Source: Bradyrhizobium commune (GTDB lineage: Bacteria > Pseudomonadota > Alphaproteobacteria > Rhizobiales > Xanthobacteraceae). From it: DNA of 64,000 nt. The notes beneath the pieces were generated by a model, which had not been told where the DNA came from, made no database searches, and saw only the letters and a list, made by a program, of their open reading frames with translations. The position numbers were made by a program, and so were the translations under genes. The stretch spans positions 3,906,001 to 3,970,000 of the forward strand of contig NZ_CP061379.1 of NCBI RefSeq assembly GCF_015624505.1, in the 5' to 3' direction. Below, piece after piece: positions 25,408-35,882 of the stretch. The first letter of the stretch is position 1; every line of letters starts with the position of its first letter.

Positions 25408-25597
25408 GGGTGCTCCAGCGCTCGTTGTTGGGGATCGCATCCTTCGCAGATGCGAAGTCTATGCCATCGGGCCTGAATCGAGGGTTTCCGGCAAGCCCCG
25501 GGCAAACCCGGTGGCTGTGGCTGCGGCACGCGCTGTCCGTGCGACCTGCGGAACCCGGAGATATCAGAATTTGCGCTGAAAGATCAGGAGCTTGAGA

Positions 25598-25671
25598 TGG
25601 AGGCCACGACCAGAATTGAACTGGTGTACACGGTTTTGCAGACCGTTGCGTAACCACTCCGCCACGTGGCC
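25598..25671 (-). tRNA. tRNA-Cys (anticodon GCA)
   Basis: The minus strand gives a 74-nt cloverleaf with CCA encoded. Acceptor GGCCACG pairs with CGTGGCC. The anticodon stem-loop CGGTCTGCAAAACCG has GCA at the anticodon. The T arm reads CAGTTCAATTCTG. The 190 bases between it and the small gene at 25261-25407 hold nothing else credible. Confidence 0.96.
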
Positions 25672-25727
25672 CCGTAAGGGCGGACCAATATAGGGGATCA
25701 AAGGCATAGGCAACCCCGACCGGGCGG

Positions 25728-26480
<753 letters not shown>

Positions 26481-26488
26481 CTCCGGCC

Positions 26489-27205
26489 TCACAGCCAATA
26501 CGCCACGCGGCAGCGGTATTTTGCGTAGCAGCCGAGGCCGATGACGGTCATGGCGATCGCGTAGACGAGCCCGAGCAGCCACTGCTCGAGATCGGCCGGT
26601 TGCGACAGCAGCGGCCGGCGCACCAGATCAAGCAGAGTCGCGAACGGATTGGCCCGCGTCAGCCAGTGGAACGCGGTTCCGCGCACGCTGTCCTCGGTCC
26701 AGATGATCGGCGTCAGGAAGAAGATGAATTGCAAACCGCTGACGATGGCCGAGCCGATGTCGCGAAAGCGCGCGCAGAGCAGGCCGAGCGCGACCGAGCC
26801 GCCGAGCAGCACGACGAGCAGGATCGCGAAGCCGGGCACCACCAGCAGCATGTTCCAGTGCAGTGGCCAGGGCATCACGAGATAGAGCAGCACGACGATC
26901 ACGAGATGATGCACGAAGATGAGGACGTTGCGCGCGATCATCTGCAAGACATGCACGATCAGCGGCGCCGGCACCGCTTTGATCAGATGGCCCGAGGCCA
27001 CGAAGATGTTGGAACCCTCCTGGAGCGTCGTGGCGATCAGGGTCCAGACGATCAGGCCGACCGCGAACGGCGGCAGGAAGCCGGCGATGTCCTGCTTGAA
27101 CAGAGCCGCATAGACCGTGCCGACACTCACGATCGTCGCAGCTAACGTCAGCGTGATCCAGAGCGGCCCGATCACGGTGCGCCGGTAGCGCAGCGAGATG
27201 TCCAT
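26489..27205 (-). CDS. Polysaccharide ABC exporter permease (Wzm/KpsM type), N-terminus uncertain
   Basis: Six-segment ABC-2 permease with the family N-terminal motif DISLRYRRTVIGPLW, partner of the ATPase gene 8 bases downstream. From the first ATG (27205) there are 238 residues. The homologous frame clearly continues upstream (AKEILAQAEQFDRWGTLAL), because members have about 30 residues before this motif. No ATG, GTG or TTG occurs in that extension. Removing one G from the GGGG run near 27287 would join it to another frame that opens with TTG at 27362. A frameshift, a sequencing error or a rare start are all possible. Confidence 0.85.
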   Translation of the reverse strand: MDISLRYRRTVIGPLWITLTLAATIVSVGTVYAALFKQDIAGFLPPFAVGLIVWTLIATTLQEGSNIFVASGHLIKAVPAPLIVHVLQMIARNVLIFVHHLVIVVLLYLVMPWPLHWNMLLVVPGFAILLVVLLGGSVALGLLCARFRDIGSAIVSGLQFIFFLTPIIWTEDSVRGTAFHWLTRANPFATLLDLVRRPLLSQPADLEQWLLGLVYAIAMTVIGLGCYAKYRCRVAYWL

Positions 27206-27390
27206 CAGGGCGAGCGTGCCCCAACGATCGAACTGCTCCGCCTGGGCAAGGATCTCCTTCGCTGCGCTCTGAATTCGACTGCCCCTTCCGCTTCCGGTTT
27301 TCCGACGCCGAGACAGATGCTGCCGGCCGACCGTCTGTATCTGCCTGCTCCTTGCCCGGCAATCAACCGGACGGACGAGGTCGGCCGCCG

Positions 27391-28131
27391 TCAGGCCTTT
27401 TTGCCGCGGCGGAAATCGCGGCGGCGGCCCTTGGGCGCCGGTTTGGGCGCCAGTTCCGGCATCTCGGCCTGAACCTCGCGGTAGCGTGTTAACAGCCGTT
27501 CAAAACTCGCATGCAGCGTCTCGGCGATATCGGGCCGCCGTTCGAGGCCGGCGAGAATCGTCGCGGCCGCCTCGATGGTCGAGAGGCCGTCCTTGCGCGG
27601 CTCGCGGCGCAACCGCCCATAGCGCGACGGATGCGCCGGGTTGAGGATCACGCGCTGGCATTTCAGCATCCAGGGATTGCGCCACCACAGCGCCTTGGCC
27701 TGGCTCCAGGTGCCGTCGAGCAGCACCACGCCTTCGAGCTTGCCGAGGATCGCGCGCTGGTTCTCGGCGATCTCGCCCTTGCGGTTGAGCGCGACGATCT
27801 CGCCCTCGGCGTCGAGATCAGCCGCACGCGCCGAACCGAGATAGAGCACGGCCCAGCGTGCGGCGTTCTCGATCGGACGGCCGAGCGCCTTGGACAGGCT
27901 CGGCCAGGACAGGCCGACCCGCACCGTCGCATCGGCGAAGTGCTTGGCCAGCAGCCGCGCTGTGCCGAGCGCCCTGTCCTGCTCCTGCGGATGCTGGAGG
28001 ACCAGGAGCGACAAGCGGTTCTCGATCGGCGTGACGCTGTCGCAGATGCACAGCGGCATCGGCTTCTGGCAATGCGGGCATTCGGGAATAGGTTCGGGCG
28101 CGGCGGCCGTCGGTTCAGCTGGGTTCGACAT
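27391..28131 (-). CDS. DTW-domain protein, likely tRNA-uridine aminocarboxypropyltransferase (TapT-like)
   Basis: DTW-domain enzymes modify tRNA uridine with an aminocarboxypropyl group from SAM (TapT/YfiP). The 246-residue product has a zinc-type Cys cluster at residues 18, 21, 28 and 30 (CPHCQKPMPLCIC) and the core motif LLDGTWSQAKAL at about 138-148. RRKxR-like basic stretches lie at the end. It starts at 28131 after the RND operon, 37 bases past the last pump gene, and could be read through from it. No functional link to the pump is evident. Confidence 0.88.
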   Translation of the reverse strand: MSNPAEPTAAAPEPIPECPHCQKPMPLCICDSVTPIENRLSLLVLQHPQEQDRALGTARLLAKHFADATVRVGLSWPSLSKALGRPIENAARWAVLYLGSARAADLDAEGEIVALNRKGEIAENQRAILGKLEGVVLLDGTWSQAKALWWRNPWMLKCQRVILNPAHPSRYGRLRREPRKDGLSTIEAAATILAGLERRPDIAETLHASFERLLTRYREVQAEMPELAPKPAPKGRRRDFRRGKKA

Positions 28132-28168
28132 GGTCGCCGCTATACGCCCCGCGCGGCGCTTCAACAAC

Positions 28169-31100
28169 CTATTCCGCAGGTGCCGGCAGTGGCTGCGGCT
28201 CTGAGCGCCGCCGCAGGCGATCGATCAGGAGGTAGATCACGGGTGTCGTGTACAATGTCAGGATCTGCGAGACGAACAGGCCGCCGATGATGGTGATGCC
28301 GAGCGGGCGCCGCAGCTCCGTGCCCGGCCCGGTTGCGATCACCAGCGGAATACCGGCGAACAGCGCCGCCATGGTCGTCATCAGGATCGGGCGGAAGCGC
28401 GCCTGGCAGGCCTCGAAGATCGCCTCGGCCGAGGACAGGCCGCGCTGGCGCTCGGCATCGAGCGCGAAGTCGACCATCATGATGCCGTTCTTCTTGACGA
28501 TGCCGATCAGCAGGATGATGCCGACAAAGGCGATCACCGTCAGCGGCGTGTTGGTGATTTGCAGCGCCAGCAGCGCGCCGAGCCCGGCCGAGGGCAATGT
28601 CGAAATGATGGTGAGCGGGTGCGCAAGGCTCTCATAGAGTACGCCGAGCACGATATACATCGCCACCAGCGCACCGAGGATCAACAGCGGCTGCCGCCCG
28701 CTGGTTTTGGCAAAATCGCCGGCATTGCCGTCGAAAGAGCCGCGGATTCCCTCGGGCATGTGCAGCTCGTCCACCGCGCGCTGGATGTTTTGGGTGGCGG
28801 CCTGGAGCGGCACGTCCGGCAGCAGGTTGAACGACACCGTGGTCGAGGGCACCGACTGCGAATGAAACACCGCGAGTGCTGCGAGCCCGCGCGTCGCATG
28901 CACCACAGCCGACAGCGGCACCTGGGTGTCGTTGGCGCCGGCGACATAGATGCGCTCGAGATTGGACGGATCGACCTGGAATTTCGGGTCGATCTCCAGC
29001 ACGATCATGTACTGGTTGCGCTGGGTGTAGATGATCGAGATCTGCCGCTGCGAGAAGGCGTTGTTCAGCGCATTGTCGATGTCCTGGACCCGGACGCCGA
29101 GCATCGCCGCCTTCTGGCGGTCGATGTTCAGCGTCAGCTGAAGCCCGCCGGGATCGCGATCGCTGGAGATGTCGGTGATGCCCTCGACCGTCTCCATGCG
29201 CTTGGCCACGATCGGTGCCCATTGCTGTAACAGCCCGAGATCGGTCGAGGCGAGCGTGTACTGGTAGTCGGAATCGCTCTGCCGGCCGCCGGCGCGCACG
29301 TCCTGGGCGGCGAACATGAAGAGCCGGATGCCAGGCACCGGGAACAGCGCGCGCCTGAGACGGTCGATCACGACCTGGGTCGAGACGTGGTCGCGCTCCT
29401 CCGGCGGCTTCAGGCTGATGAACATGGTGCCGCGGTTCGAGGTCGCAGCGCCCGGGCCCCCGCCGCCGCTGCCGACCGTCGAGCCGATGCCGGCAACGGC
29501 CGGATCCTGCATCACGATGTCCGCAAGCCGTTGCTGGAGGTTCAGCATCGACTGGAACGAGATGTCGGCCGAGGCGCGCGTCGCGCCGATAACGAAACCG
29601 GAATCGTCGGTCGGGAAATAGCCCTTGGGCACCTTGATGTAGAGCATCACCGTCAGCCCGATGGTGGCGAAGAACACCAAAAGCGTCAGCAGCGGAAACT
29701 CCAGCGCCGCGCTCAAGGTGCGGGCATAGAACGCGACGATGCGCGACAGCGAGCCTTCGATAATGCGGTCGAACAGCGTGGCCGACCCAGAGGTCGTCTG
29801 CCGGATGTAGTGCGCGCAAATCATCGGCGTGACCGTCAGCGACACCAGCGTCGAGACCACGATCGCGAAGGTCAGCGTCAGCGAGAATTCGCGCAAGAGG
29901 CGGCCGACGATGCCGTCCATGAAGATCAGCGGCGTGAACGCCGCGATCAGCGACAGGCTGATCGAAACGACCGTGAAGCCGATCTGCCTGGCGCCCTCCA
30001 GCGCCGCCTGCATCGGCCGCATGCCATGCTCGAGATTGCGGAACATGTTCTCGATCATGACGATGGCGTCGTCGACCACGAAGCCGACGGAGATCGCGAG
30101 CGCCATCAGCGACAGATTGTCGATCGAGAAGCCCGCGACCCACATCCCGGCACAGGTGCCGGCCAGCGCCAACGGCACCGAGATGCCGGCCGCGATCGTC
30201 GGCGTCACGCGGCGCAGGAACACGAACACCACCACCATCACCAGGACGGCGGTCGCGAGCAAGGTCCATTGCATGTCCATCACGCTGGCGCGGATCGTGC
30301 TGGTGCGATCGACCAGGGTGGAGACGTCGACGCCGGCGGGAATCCACTGCTTCAGCTCGGGGATCAGCGCCTTGACCCGGTCGACGGTGTCGATGACGTT
30401 GGCATCGCCCTGCTTGGTGATCTGGATCAGCACGGCCGGTTGCTTGTTGAACCAGGCGATCGAGCGGGCGTTGCGGACGGAATCCTCGATATCGGCGACA
30501 TCGGAGAGCCGGACGAAATTGCCGTTCGAGCTCTTGATGACGATGTCGCGGAATTCCTTGGCCGTGCGCATCTGCTTGTTCAGCGACAGCGTCTCGCTCT
30601 GCCGCTCGCCGTTGAAGATGCCGACGGGGCCGAGCGGGTTGGCGTTGATGATCGCGGTGCGGACGTCGTCGGTCGCGATCCCCGCATTCGACAGCGCCAC
30701 CGGATTGAGCTGGATCCGCACCGCCGGCTGGTCGGCACCCGACACCGTTACGTCGCCGACACCCGGCACCTGCGAGATGCGCTGGGCGAGCACGGTATCG
30801 GCGACGTCATAGATGGCGCTTGCCGACAGCGTCTTCGAGGTCAGCGCCAGCACGAAGACCGGCGCGCCGGCCGTGTTGGCCTTGCGGAAGCGCGGCAGCG
30901 CCGGCAGGTCGCTCGGCAGGTCGACCAGGGCGGCGTTGATCGCGGCCTGCACGTCGCGCGCGGCCTTGTCGATGTTTCGGCCGATGTCGAACTGGAGCTG
31001 GATGTTGGCGACGCCGAGCGACGACGTCGAGGTGATCTGGTTGATGCCCGCGATCTCGCCGAGCCGCCGCTCCAGCGGTGCGGCGACAGTCGCCGCCATC

Positions 31101-31276
31101 ACCGACGGATCGGCGCCGGGACGGCTGGCCGAGACGAAGATGGCGGGGAAGTCGACGTTCGGGACCGAGGCGACGGGCAGGAACTCGTAGGCGACGCCGC
31201 CCAGCAAAAACAGACCGATCGACAGCAGCGTGGTCGCGACCGGACGGCGGATGAAGGGCTCCGAGATCGATGCCAT
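28169..31276 (-). CDS. RND efflux pump inner-membrane protein, second of pair (MdtC-like)
   Basis: Proton-driven multidrug exporter of the AcrB/MdtC superfamily, 1035 residues with the N-terminal MASISEPFIRRPVATTLLSI. The membrane Asp-Asp pair of proton transfer is in VGFVVDDAIVMIENM (about residue 405). The later segment GIVKKNGIMMVDFALDA is a signature of the second half. The ATG at 31276 overlaps the TGA of the preceding pump gene by one base, indicating translational coupling of a heteromeric MdtBC-like pump. Confidence 0.93.
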   Translation of the reverse strand: MASISEPFIRRPVATTLLSIGLFLLGGVAYEFLPVASVPNVDFPAIFVSASRPGADPSVMAATVAAPLERRLGEIAGINQITSTSSLGVANIQLQFDIGRNIDKAARDVQAAINAALVDLPSDLPALPRFRKANTAGAPVFVLALTSKTLSASAIYDVADTVLAQRISQVPGVGDVTVSGADQPAVRIQLNPVALSNAGIATDDVRTAIINANPLGPVGIFNGERQSETLSLNKQMRTAKEFRDIVIKSSNGNFVRLSDVADIEDSVRNARSIAWFNKQPAVLIQITKQGDANVIDTVDRVKALIPELKQWIPAGVDVSTLVDRTSTIRASVMDMQWTLLATAVLVMVVVFVFLRRVTPTIAAGISVPLALAGTCAGMWVAGFSIDNLSLMALAISVGFVVDDAIVMIENMFRNLEHGMRPMQAALEGARQIGFTVVSISLSLIAAFTPLIFMDGIVGRLLREFSLTLTFAIVVSTLVSLTVTPMICAHYIRQTTSGSATLFDRIIEGSLSRIVAFYARTLSAALEFPLLTLLVFFATIGLTVMLYIKVPKGYFPTDDSGFVIGATRASADISFQSMLNLQQRLADIVMQDPAVAGIGSTVGSGGGGPGAATSNRGTMFISLKPPEERDHVSTQVVIDRLRRALFPVPGIRLFMFAAQDVRAGGRQSDSDYQYTLASTDLGLLQQWAPIVAKRMETVEGITDISSDRDPGGLQLTLNIDRQKAAMLGVRVQDIDNALNNAFSQRQISIIYTQRNQYMIVLEIDPKFQVDPSNLERIYVAGANDTQVPLSAVVHATRGLAALAVFHSQSVPSTTVSFNLLPDVPLQAATQNIQRAVDELHMPEGIRGSFDGNAGDFAKTSGRQPLLILGALVAMYIVLGVLYESLAHPLTIISTLPSAGLGALLALQITNTPLTVIAFVGIILLIGIVKKNGIMMVDFALDAERQRGLSSAEAIFEACQARFRPILMTTMAALFAGIPLVIATGPGTELRRPLGITIIGGLFVSQILTLYTTPVIYLLIDRLRRRSEPQPLPAPAE

Positions 31277-34200
31277 CACTGCATCCCCTCGGTTGCGCCG
31301 GCCGCGGGCGGCGCCTCGGGCGTCGGCGGCGGCAGCGCCTGCTCGAGGCGGCGGTTGATGCGGTCGAGCGCGAGGTAGATCACGGGCGTGGTGTAGAGCG
31401 TCAACAGCTGGCTGAGCAGCAGGCCGCCGATGATGGAGATGCCGAGCGGGAAGCGCAGCTCGGCGCCGGTGCCGCTCTCGATCGCGAGCGGCAGCGCGCC
31501 GAACAACGCCGCCAGCGTCGTCATCATGATCGGACGGAAGCGCAACAGACAGGCCTGCACGATCGCCTCATGCGCCGGCATGCCCTGCCCGCGCTCGGCT
31601 TCCAGCGCGAAGTCGATCATCATGATCGCGTTCTTCTTGACGATGCCCATTAAGAGGATGATGCCGATCAGGCCGATGACGGACAGATCTTGCCCGCACA
31701 GGATCAGCGCCACGATCGCGCCGACGCCGGCCGAGGGCAGCGTCGACAAGATGGTGATCGGGTGGATGTAGCTCTCATAGAGCACGCCGAGCACGATGTA
31801 GATCGTGATCACGGCCGCAAGCAGCAGCCAGGGCTGGCCGGCGAGCGCCTTGGCGAACTCGGCGGCATCGCCTGCATAGACGCCGACGATGCTGTTGGGC
31901 ATCTCGATGCGGGTCTCGATCGCCTTCACCGCCTCGACAGCGTCGCCGAGCGCTGCGCCCTTCGCGAGGTTGAAGCTGAGCGAGATCGCGGGGAATTGCG
32001 CCTGATGCGAGATCGCCAGCGGCGCCGTGGTGCGTTTCAGCGTCGCCACCGCGTCGAGCGGCACCTGGGCGTTCGGCGCGCCGGCGGTCGCACTCGCCCC
32101 GCCCGGCAGATAGAGCTTTGACAGGATCGAGGGATCGCGCTGGTACATCGGCAGCGCTTCCAGCACCACGCGGTACTGGTTGGCCTGGCCGTAGATGGTC
32201 GAGATCTGCCTCTGGGCAAAGGCGTCGTTGAGCGTGTCGGTGATGGCCTGGAGGCTAACGCCGAGCTGGCCGGCGCGGGTGCGGTCGACCTCGAGCTGCG
32301 CGCGCAGGCCGCCTTCCTGCGCCTCTGAGGAGACGTCACGGAACAATGGATCGTTCCGCATTTCCGCAACCAGCTTGCGCGCCCATTCCGAGACCATCGC
32401 CGCATCGGTGCCGGTCAGCGTGTACTGGTACTGCGAGCGGCTCGACTGGGTCGAGATCTGCACGTCCTGCACCGGCTGGAAGTAGACGGTCATGCCGGGA
32501 ATGCTCGCCACCTTCTCCTTCAGCCGGCTGATGACCACGCTGACATCATCGCGCCGCTCGCCGCGCGGCTTCAGCGTCATGACGAGACGGCCGACATTGG
32601 TGGTCGGGTTGACTGAGCCTGCGCCGATCACGGAGACCACGCCGGTTACGTCAGGGTCGGCCTTGATGGCGTCGGCAGCCTCAGCCTGACGTTTCTGCAT
32701 CTCGGCGAACGACACGTCCGGTCCCGCCTCGGTCACCGCCGTGATCGAGGCGGTGTCCTGGAGCGGCAGAAAACCCTTTGGCGCGACGACGTAGAGAGCG
32801 AGGGTGGCAATGAGCGTGGCAAAGGTGACGACCAGCGTGGCGCGCTGGTGCTCCAGGACCACGAGCAGCGTCCGGTGGTAGAACGCGACGGTACGGTCGA
32901 TGAAGCGGCTGATGGCTGCAAGCCCCGGCACGGCCAACTCTTCATGGGCGTGCTTGAGCAGACGCGAGCACATCATCGGCGTCAGCGTCAGCGACACCAC
33001 GGCCGAGGTCACGACCGCGATGGTCAGCGTCAGCGCGAATTCTCGGAACATGCGGCCGACCAGGCCCGACATGAACAGCAGCGGGATGAACACCGCGATC
33101 AGCGACACCGTCAGCGAGATCACGGTGAAGCCGATTTCGCTTGCGCCCTTCAACGAGGCCTGCATCGCGCTGTCGCCATTCTCCATATGGCGGACGATGT
33201 TCTCGATCATCACGATGGCGTCGTCGACGACGAAGCCGGTGCCGATGGTCAGCGCCATCAGCGACAGATTGTCGAGGCTGAAGCCGGCAAAATACATGAT
33301 GCCGAAGCTCGTGATCAGCGACAGCGGCAGCGCCACGCCCGCGATCAGCGTGGCGCGCAGCGAGCGCAGGAACAACAGCACGACGAGTGTCACCAGCACG
33401 ACGCTCAGGATCAGCGTGAACTGCACATCGTGGACCGAAGCACGAATGGTGACGGTGCGGTCGGAGACGATGGTCAGGTGCACGCCCGCCGGAATCGCGC
33501 GCTGGACCTTGGGAATCTCGGCCCGGATCTGGCTGACGACGTCGATCACATTGGCGCCGGGCTGGCGCTGGATGTCGAGGATGACGGCCGGTGTGCCCTG
33601 GTACCAGCCGCCGGTGCGGTCGTTCTCGAGACCGTCGACGATCTGGGCGACATCGCCGATCGTGACCGGCGAGCCGTTGCGGTAGGCGATGATGATGGGC
33701 CGGTAGGCGTCGGCTGCGGCGATCTGGTCGTTGGCTGCGATGATGTAGGATTGCTGGGCGCCGTCGAGCGACCCCTTCGGTCCGGAGACGTTGGCGTTGG
33801 AGATGGCGGCGCGCAGATCCTCCATCGCGATGCCGTAGGCCGCGAGCCGTGCCAGGTCCGCCTGCACGCGCACGGCCGGCTTCAGCCCGCCGAGCACGGA
33901 GACCCGCCCGACGCCCGAGATCTGGCTCAGCCGCTGCGCCAATAGCGTGTCTGCGATGTCGCTCATCGCCCGCAGCGAGATGGTGTCCGAGCGCAGCGCC
34001 AGTGTCATCACCGGTGCGTCGGCCGGGTTCACCTTGGCGTAGGTCGGCGGATAAGGCAGCGTCTTGGGCAGAACGCCGGCGGCGGCGTTGATCGCGGCCT
34101 GGACATCCTGGGTGGCGCCGTCGATGTCGCGGTTGAGGTCGAACTGAAGCGAGATCTGGCTGACGCCGAACGAGCTCGTCGAGTTCATCGCCGACAGCGA

Positions 34201-34425
34201 CGGGATCTGCCCAAGCTGGCGCTCCAGGGGCGCGGTGATCAGCGAGGCGATCACGTCGGGGCTCGCGCCGGGCAGCTGCGTCGTCACCTGCACGGTCGGA
34301 AAGTCGACCTGCGGCAGCGCCGAAACCGGCAACGCGAAATAGCCGAGCGCGCCGCCGATCAGCAATGCGATGCCGAGCAACGAGGTCGCAATGGGACGGC
34401 GGATGAAGGGTTCGGAGACACCCAT
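31276..34425 (-). CDS. RND efflux pump inner-membrane protein, first of pair (MdtB-like)
   Basis: Closely related to the following gene and of equal size (1049 residues). It starts MGVSEPFIRRPIATSLLGIA. It holds the proton-relay Asp pair in VGTGFVVDDAIVMIENIV-type context and GIVKKNAIMMIDFALEAE near the C-terminus. The two copies are arranged like E. coli mdtB and mdtC, which form a mixed trimer. The start lies 38 bases past the adaptor gene. The substrate is unknown. Confidence 0.93.
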   Translation of the reverse strand: MGVSEPFIRRPIATSLLGIALLIGGALGYFALPVSALPQVDFPTVQVTTQLPGASPDVIASLITAPLERQLGQIPSLSAMNSTSSFGVSQISLQFDLNRDIDGATQDVQAAINAAAGVLPKTLPYPPTYAKVNPADAPVMTLALRSDTISLRAMSDIADTLLAQRLSQISGVGRVSVLGGLKPAVRVQADLARLAAYGIAMEDLRAAISNANVSGPKGSLDGAQQSYIIAANDQIAAADAYRPIIIAYRNGSPVTIGDVAQIVDGLENDRTGGWYQGTPAVILDIQRQPGANVIDVVSQIRAEIPKVQRAIPAGVHLTIVSDRTVTIRASVHDVQFTLILSVVLVTLVVLLFLRSLRATLIAGVALPLSLITSFGIMYFAGFSLDNLSLMALTIGTGFVVDDAIVMIENIVRHMENGDSAMQASLKGASEIGFTVISLTVSLIAVFIPLLFMSGLVGRMFREFALTLTIAVVTSAVVSLTLTPMMCSRLLKHAHEELAVPGLAAISRFIDRTVAFYHRTLLVVLEHQRATLVVTFATLIATLALYVVAPKGFLPLQDTASITAVTEAGPDVSFAEMQKRQAEAADAIKADPDVTGVVSVIGAGSVNPTTNVGRLVMTLKPRGERRDDVSVVISRLKEKVASIPGMTVYFQPVQDVQISTQSSRSQYQYTLTGTDAAMVSEWARKLVAEMRNDPLFRDVSSEAQEGGLRAQLEVDRTRAGQLGVSLQAITDTLNDAFAQRQISTIYGQANQYRVVLEALPMYQRDPSILSKLYLPGGASATAGAPNAQVPLDAVATLKRTTAPLAISHQAQFPAISLSFNLAKGAALGDAVEAVKAIETRIEMPNSIVGVYAGDAAEFAKALAGQPWLLLAAVITIYIVLGVLYESYIHPITILSTLPSAGVGAIVALILCGQDLSVIGLIGIILLMGIVKKNAIMMIDFALEAERGQGMPAHEAIVQACLLRFRPIMMTTLAALFGALPLAIESGTGAELRFPLGISIIGGLLLSQLLTLYTTPVIYLALDRINRRLEQALPPPTPEAPPAAGATEGMQ

Positions 34426-34463
34426 GGGAGTTGGCCTGCCGTTTCAGACGGCTGTTGTCGGGA

Positions 34464-35882
34464 TCATGGCTGCTTCGCTCCACTTCCCGATGAGTTAGCC
34501 CCCTGTGCCGGTGCCGGTCCGGTCTGGCCCTTCTGGTCGCCCTCGCCGTCGATGCGCTTGGCGCGGCGCTCCTGGCCGTCCTTGCCGCCGTCCTTTTGCC
34601 CATCCTTCTGGCCGTCCTTGGCCTGGCCGCCCTTCTGGCCGTCGCCCTGCGGCGCGCGCGTCCGCTTGCGCGGGGCGAGGTCGGCCGACGGCGTCTGCTC
34701 GTCGCGGCCGACGATGACCTTGGAGCCGTCGGACAGGTTGGCGAAGCCGGTCGTCACGACCCGGTCGTCCGGTGACAGGCCGCTGGCGATCACGGCGTCA
34801 TGCTCGTTCTGCTGCGTCACGGTCACGGGCTTGGCCGAGGCGACATTGTCAGCGCCGATCACATAGCTGAAGGTGCCGATCGGTCCGCGCTGCACGGCCG
34901 ACGTCGGCACCACCAGCGCCTGCATCAGCGTCTCAACCTTGAGGCGGACATTGACGAACTGGCCGGGCCAGAGCTGGTAGTGGGCGTTGGGGAATTCCGC
35001 CTTGAGCTTGAGCGTGCCGGTGGTCTGGTCGACCTGGTTGTCGATGCCGGTCAGCTTGCCGGTGTCGATCACGGTGACGCCGTCATTACCGAACACGTCG
35101 ACCGCCAGCGCGCCTTTGGCGGCGGCCGCGTTGACCCGCATGATCTGCTGCTGCGGCAGGCTGAACCACACAGCGATCGGCTGCAATTGCGTGATTACCA
35201 CGAGGCCGGTGGTGTCGGAGGCGTGGATGATGTTGCCCTGGTCGACCTGACGCAGGCCGACGCGGCCTGTGAGCGGCGCCACGATCTTAGTGTAGCTCAG
35301 CGTCGCCGCTGCATTGTCGATCGCGGCCTGGTCGGCTTTGACCAGCGCCTCGGTCTGCGCGACCGCCGCGCGCTGGGTATCGGCCTGCTGCTTGGAGCCG
35401 GCATTGGAGGCGGCGAGCTGCTCGTAGCGCGTGAGATCAATGCGCTGGTTGGCGAGCTGGGCCTGGTCCTGCGCTTTCTTGGCGACGGCCTGGTCATAGG
35501 TCGCCTGATAGAGCGCGGGATCGATCTCGCCGAGCACGTCGCCCTTCTTGACGTCCTGGCCTTCGGTGAAATTGACCGCGATCAGCTTGCCGTCGACCTG
35601 CGAGCGCACGGTCACGGTATTGAGCGCGCGGATCGCGCCGACGCCGTCGAGATAGACCGGCACGTCCTGGATGCGGGGCGTTGCCGCGAGCACCGGCACC
35701 GGCAGATCGGGGCGCTGGTTGCGATTGTTCGCCTGCGGCTGCTGATGCATGACGATCCAGCCGATGTAGCCGAGGCCGCCGAGGATCGCGAGCGTGATCA
35801 GGGTCATGACGAAGCCGCGCCCGCGCGATTTTTTCGCGGTCACCTGCTTCGCATCATCTTTCTTGTCCGGCTTAAAGAGCAT
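34464..35882 (-). CDS. RND efflux periplasmic adaptor (MdtA-like)
   Basis: Membrane-fusion protein linking the pump to the outer-membrane channel. It begins MLFKPDKKDDAKQVTAKKSR, then one membrane segment (MTLITLAILGGLGYIGWIV). A biotinyl-lipoyl domain contains VDGKLIAVNFTEGQDVKKGD, followed by a coiled-coil hairpin, and FTRP-type beta domains follow. The last 70 residues are a Lys/Asp/Gly/Gln-rich tail with repeated KDGQKDG, longer than usual. I chose 35882 over a start at 35981 because the upstream part has no adaptor features. It overlaps the channel gene by 11 bases. Confidence 0.92.
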   Translation of the reverse strand: MLFKPDKKDDAKQVTAKKSRGRGFVMTLITLAILGGLGYIGWIVMHQQPQANNRNQRPDLPVPVLAATPRIQDVPVYLDGVGAIRALNTVTVRSQVDGKLIAVNFTEGQDVKKGDVLGEIDPALYQATYDQAVAKKAQDQAQLANQRIDLTRYEQLAASNAGSKQQADTQRAAVAQTEALVKADQAAIDNAAATLSYTKIVAPLTGRVGLRQVDQGNIIHASDTTGLVVITQLQPIAVWFSLPQQQIMRVNAAAAKGALAVDVFGNDGVTVIDTGKLTGIDNQVDQTTGTLKLKAEFPNAHYQLWPGQFVNVRLKVETLMQALVVPTSAVQRGPIGTFSYVIGADNVASAKPVTVTQQNEHDAVIASGLSPDDRVVTTGFANLSDGSKVIVGRDEQTPSADLAPRKRTRAPQGDGQKGGQAKDGQKDGQKDGGKDGQERRAKRIDGEGDQKGQTGPAPAQGANSSGSGAKQP

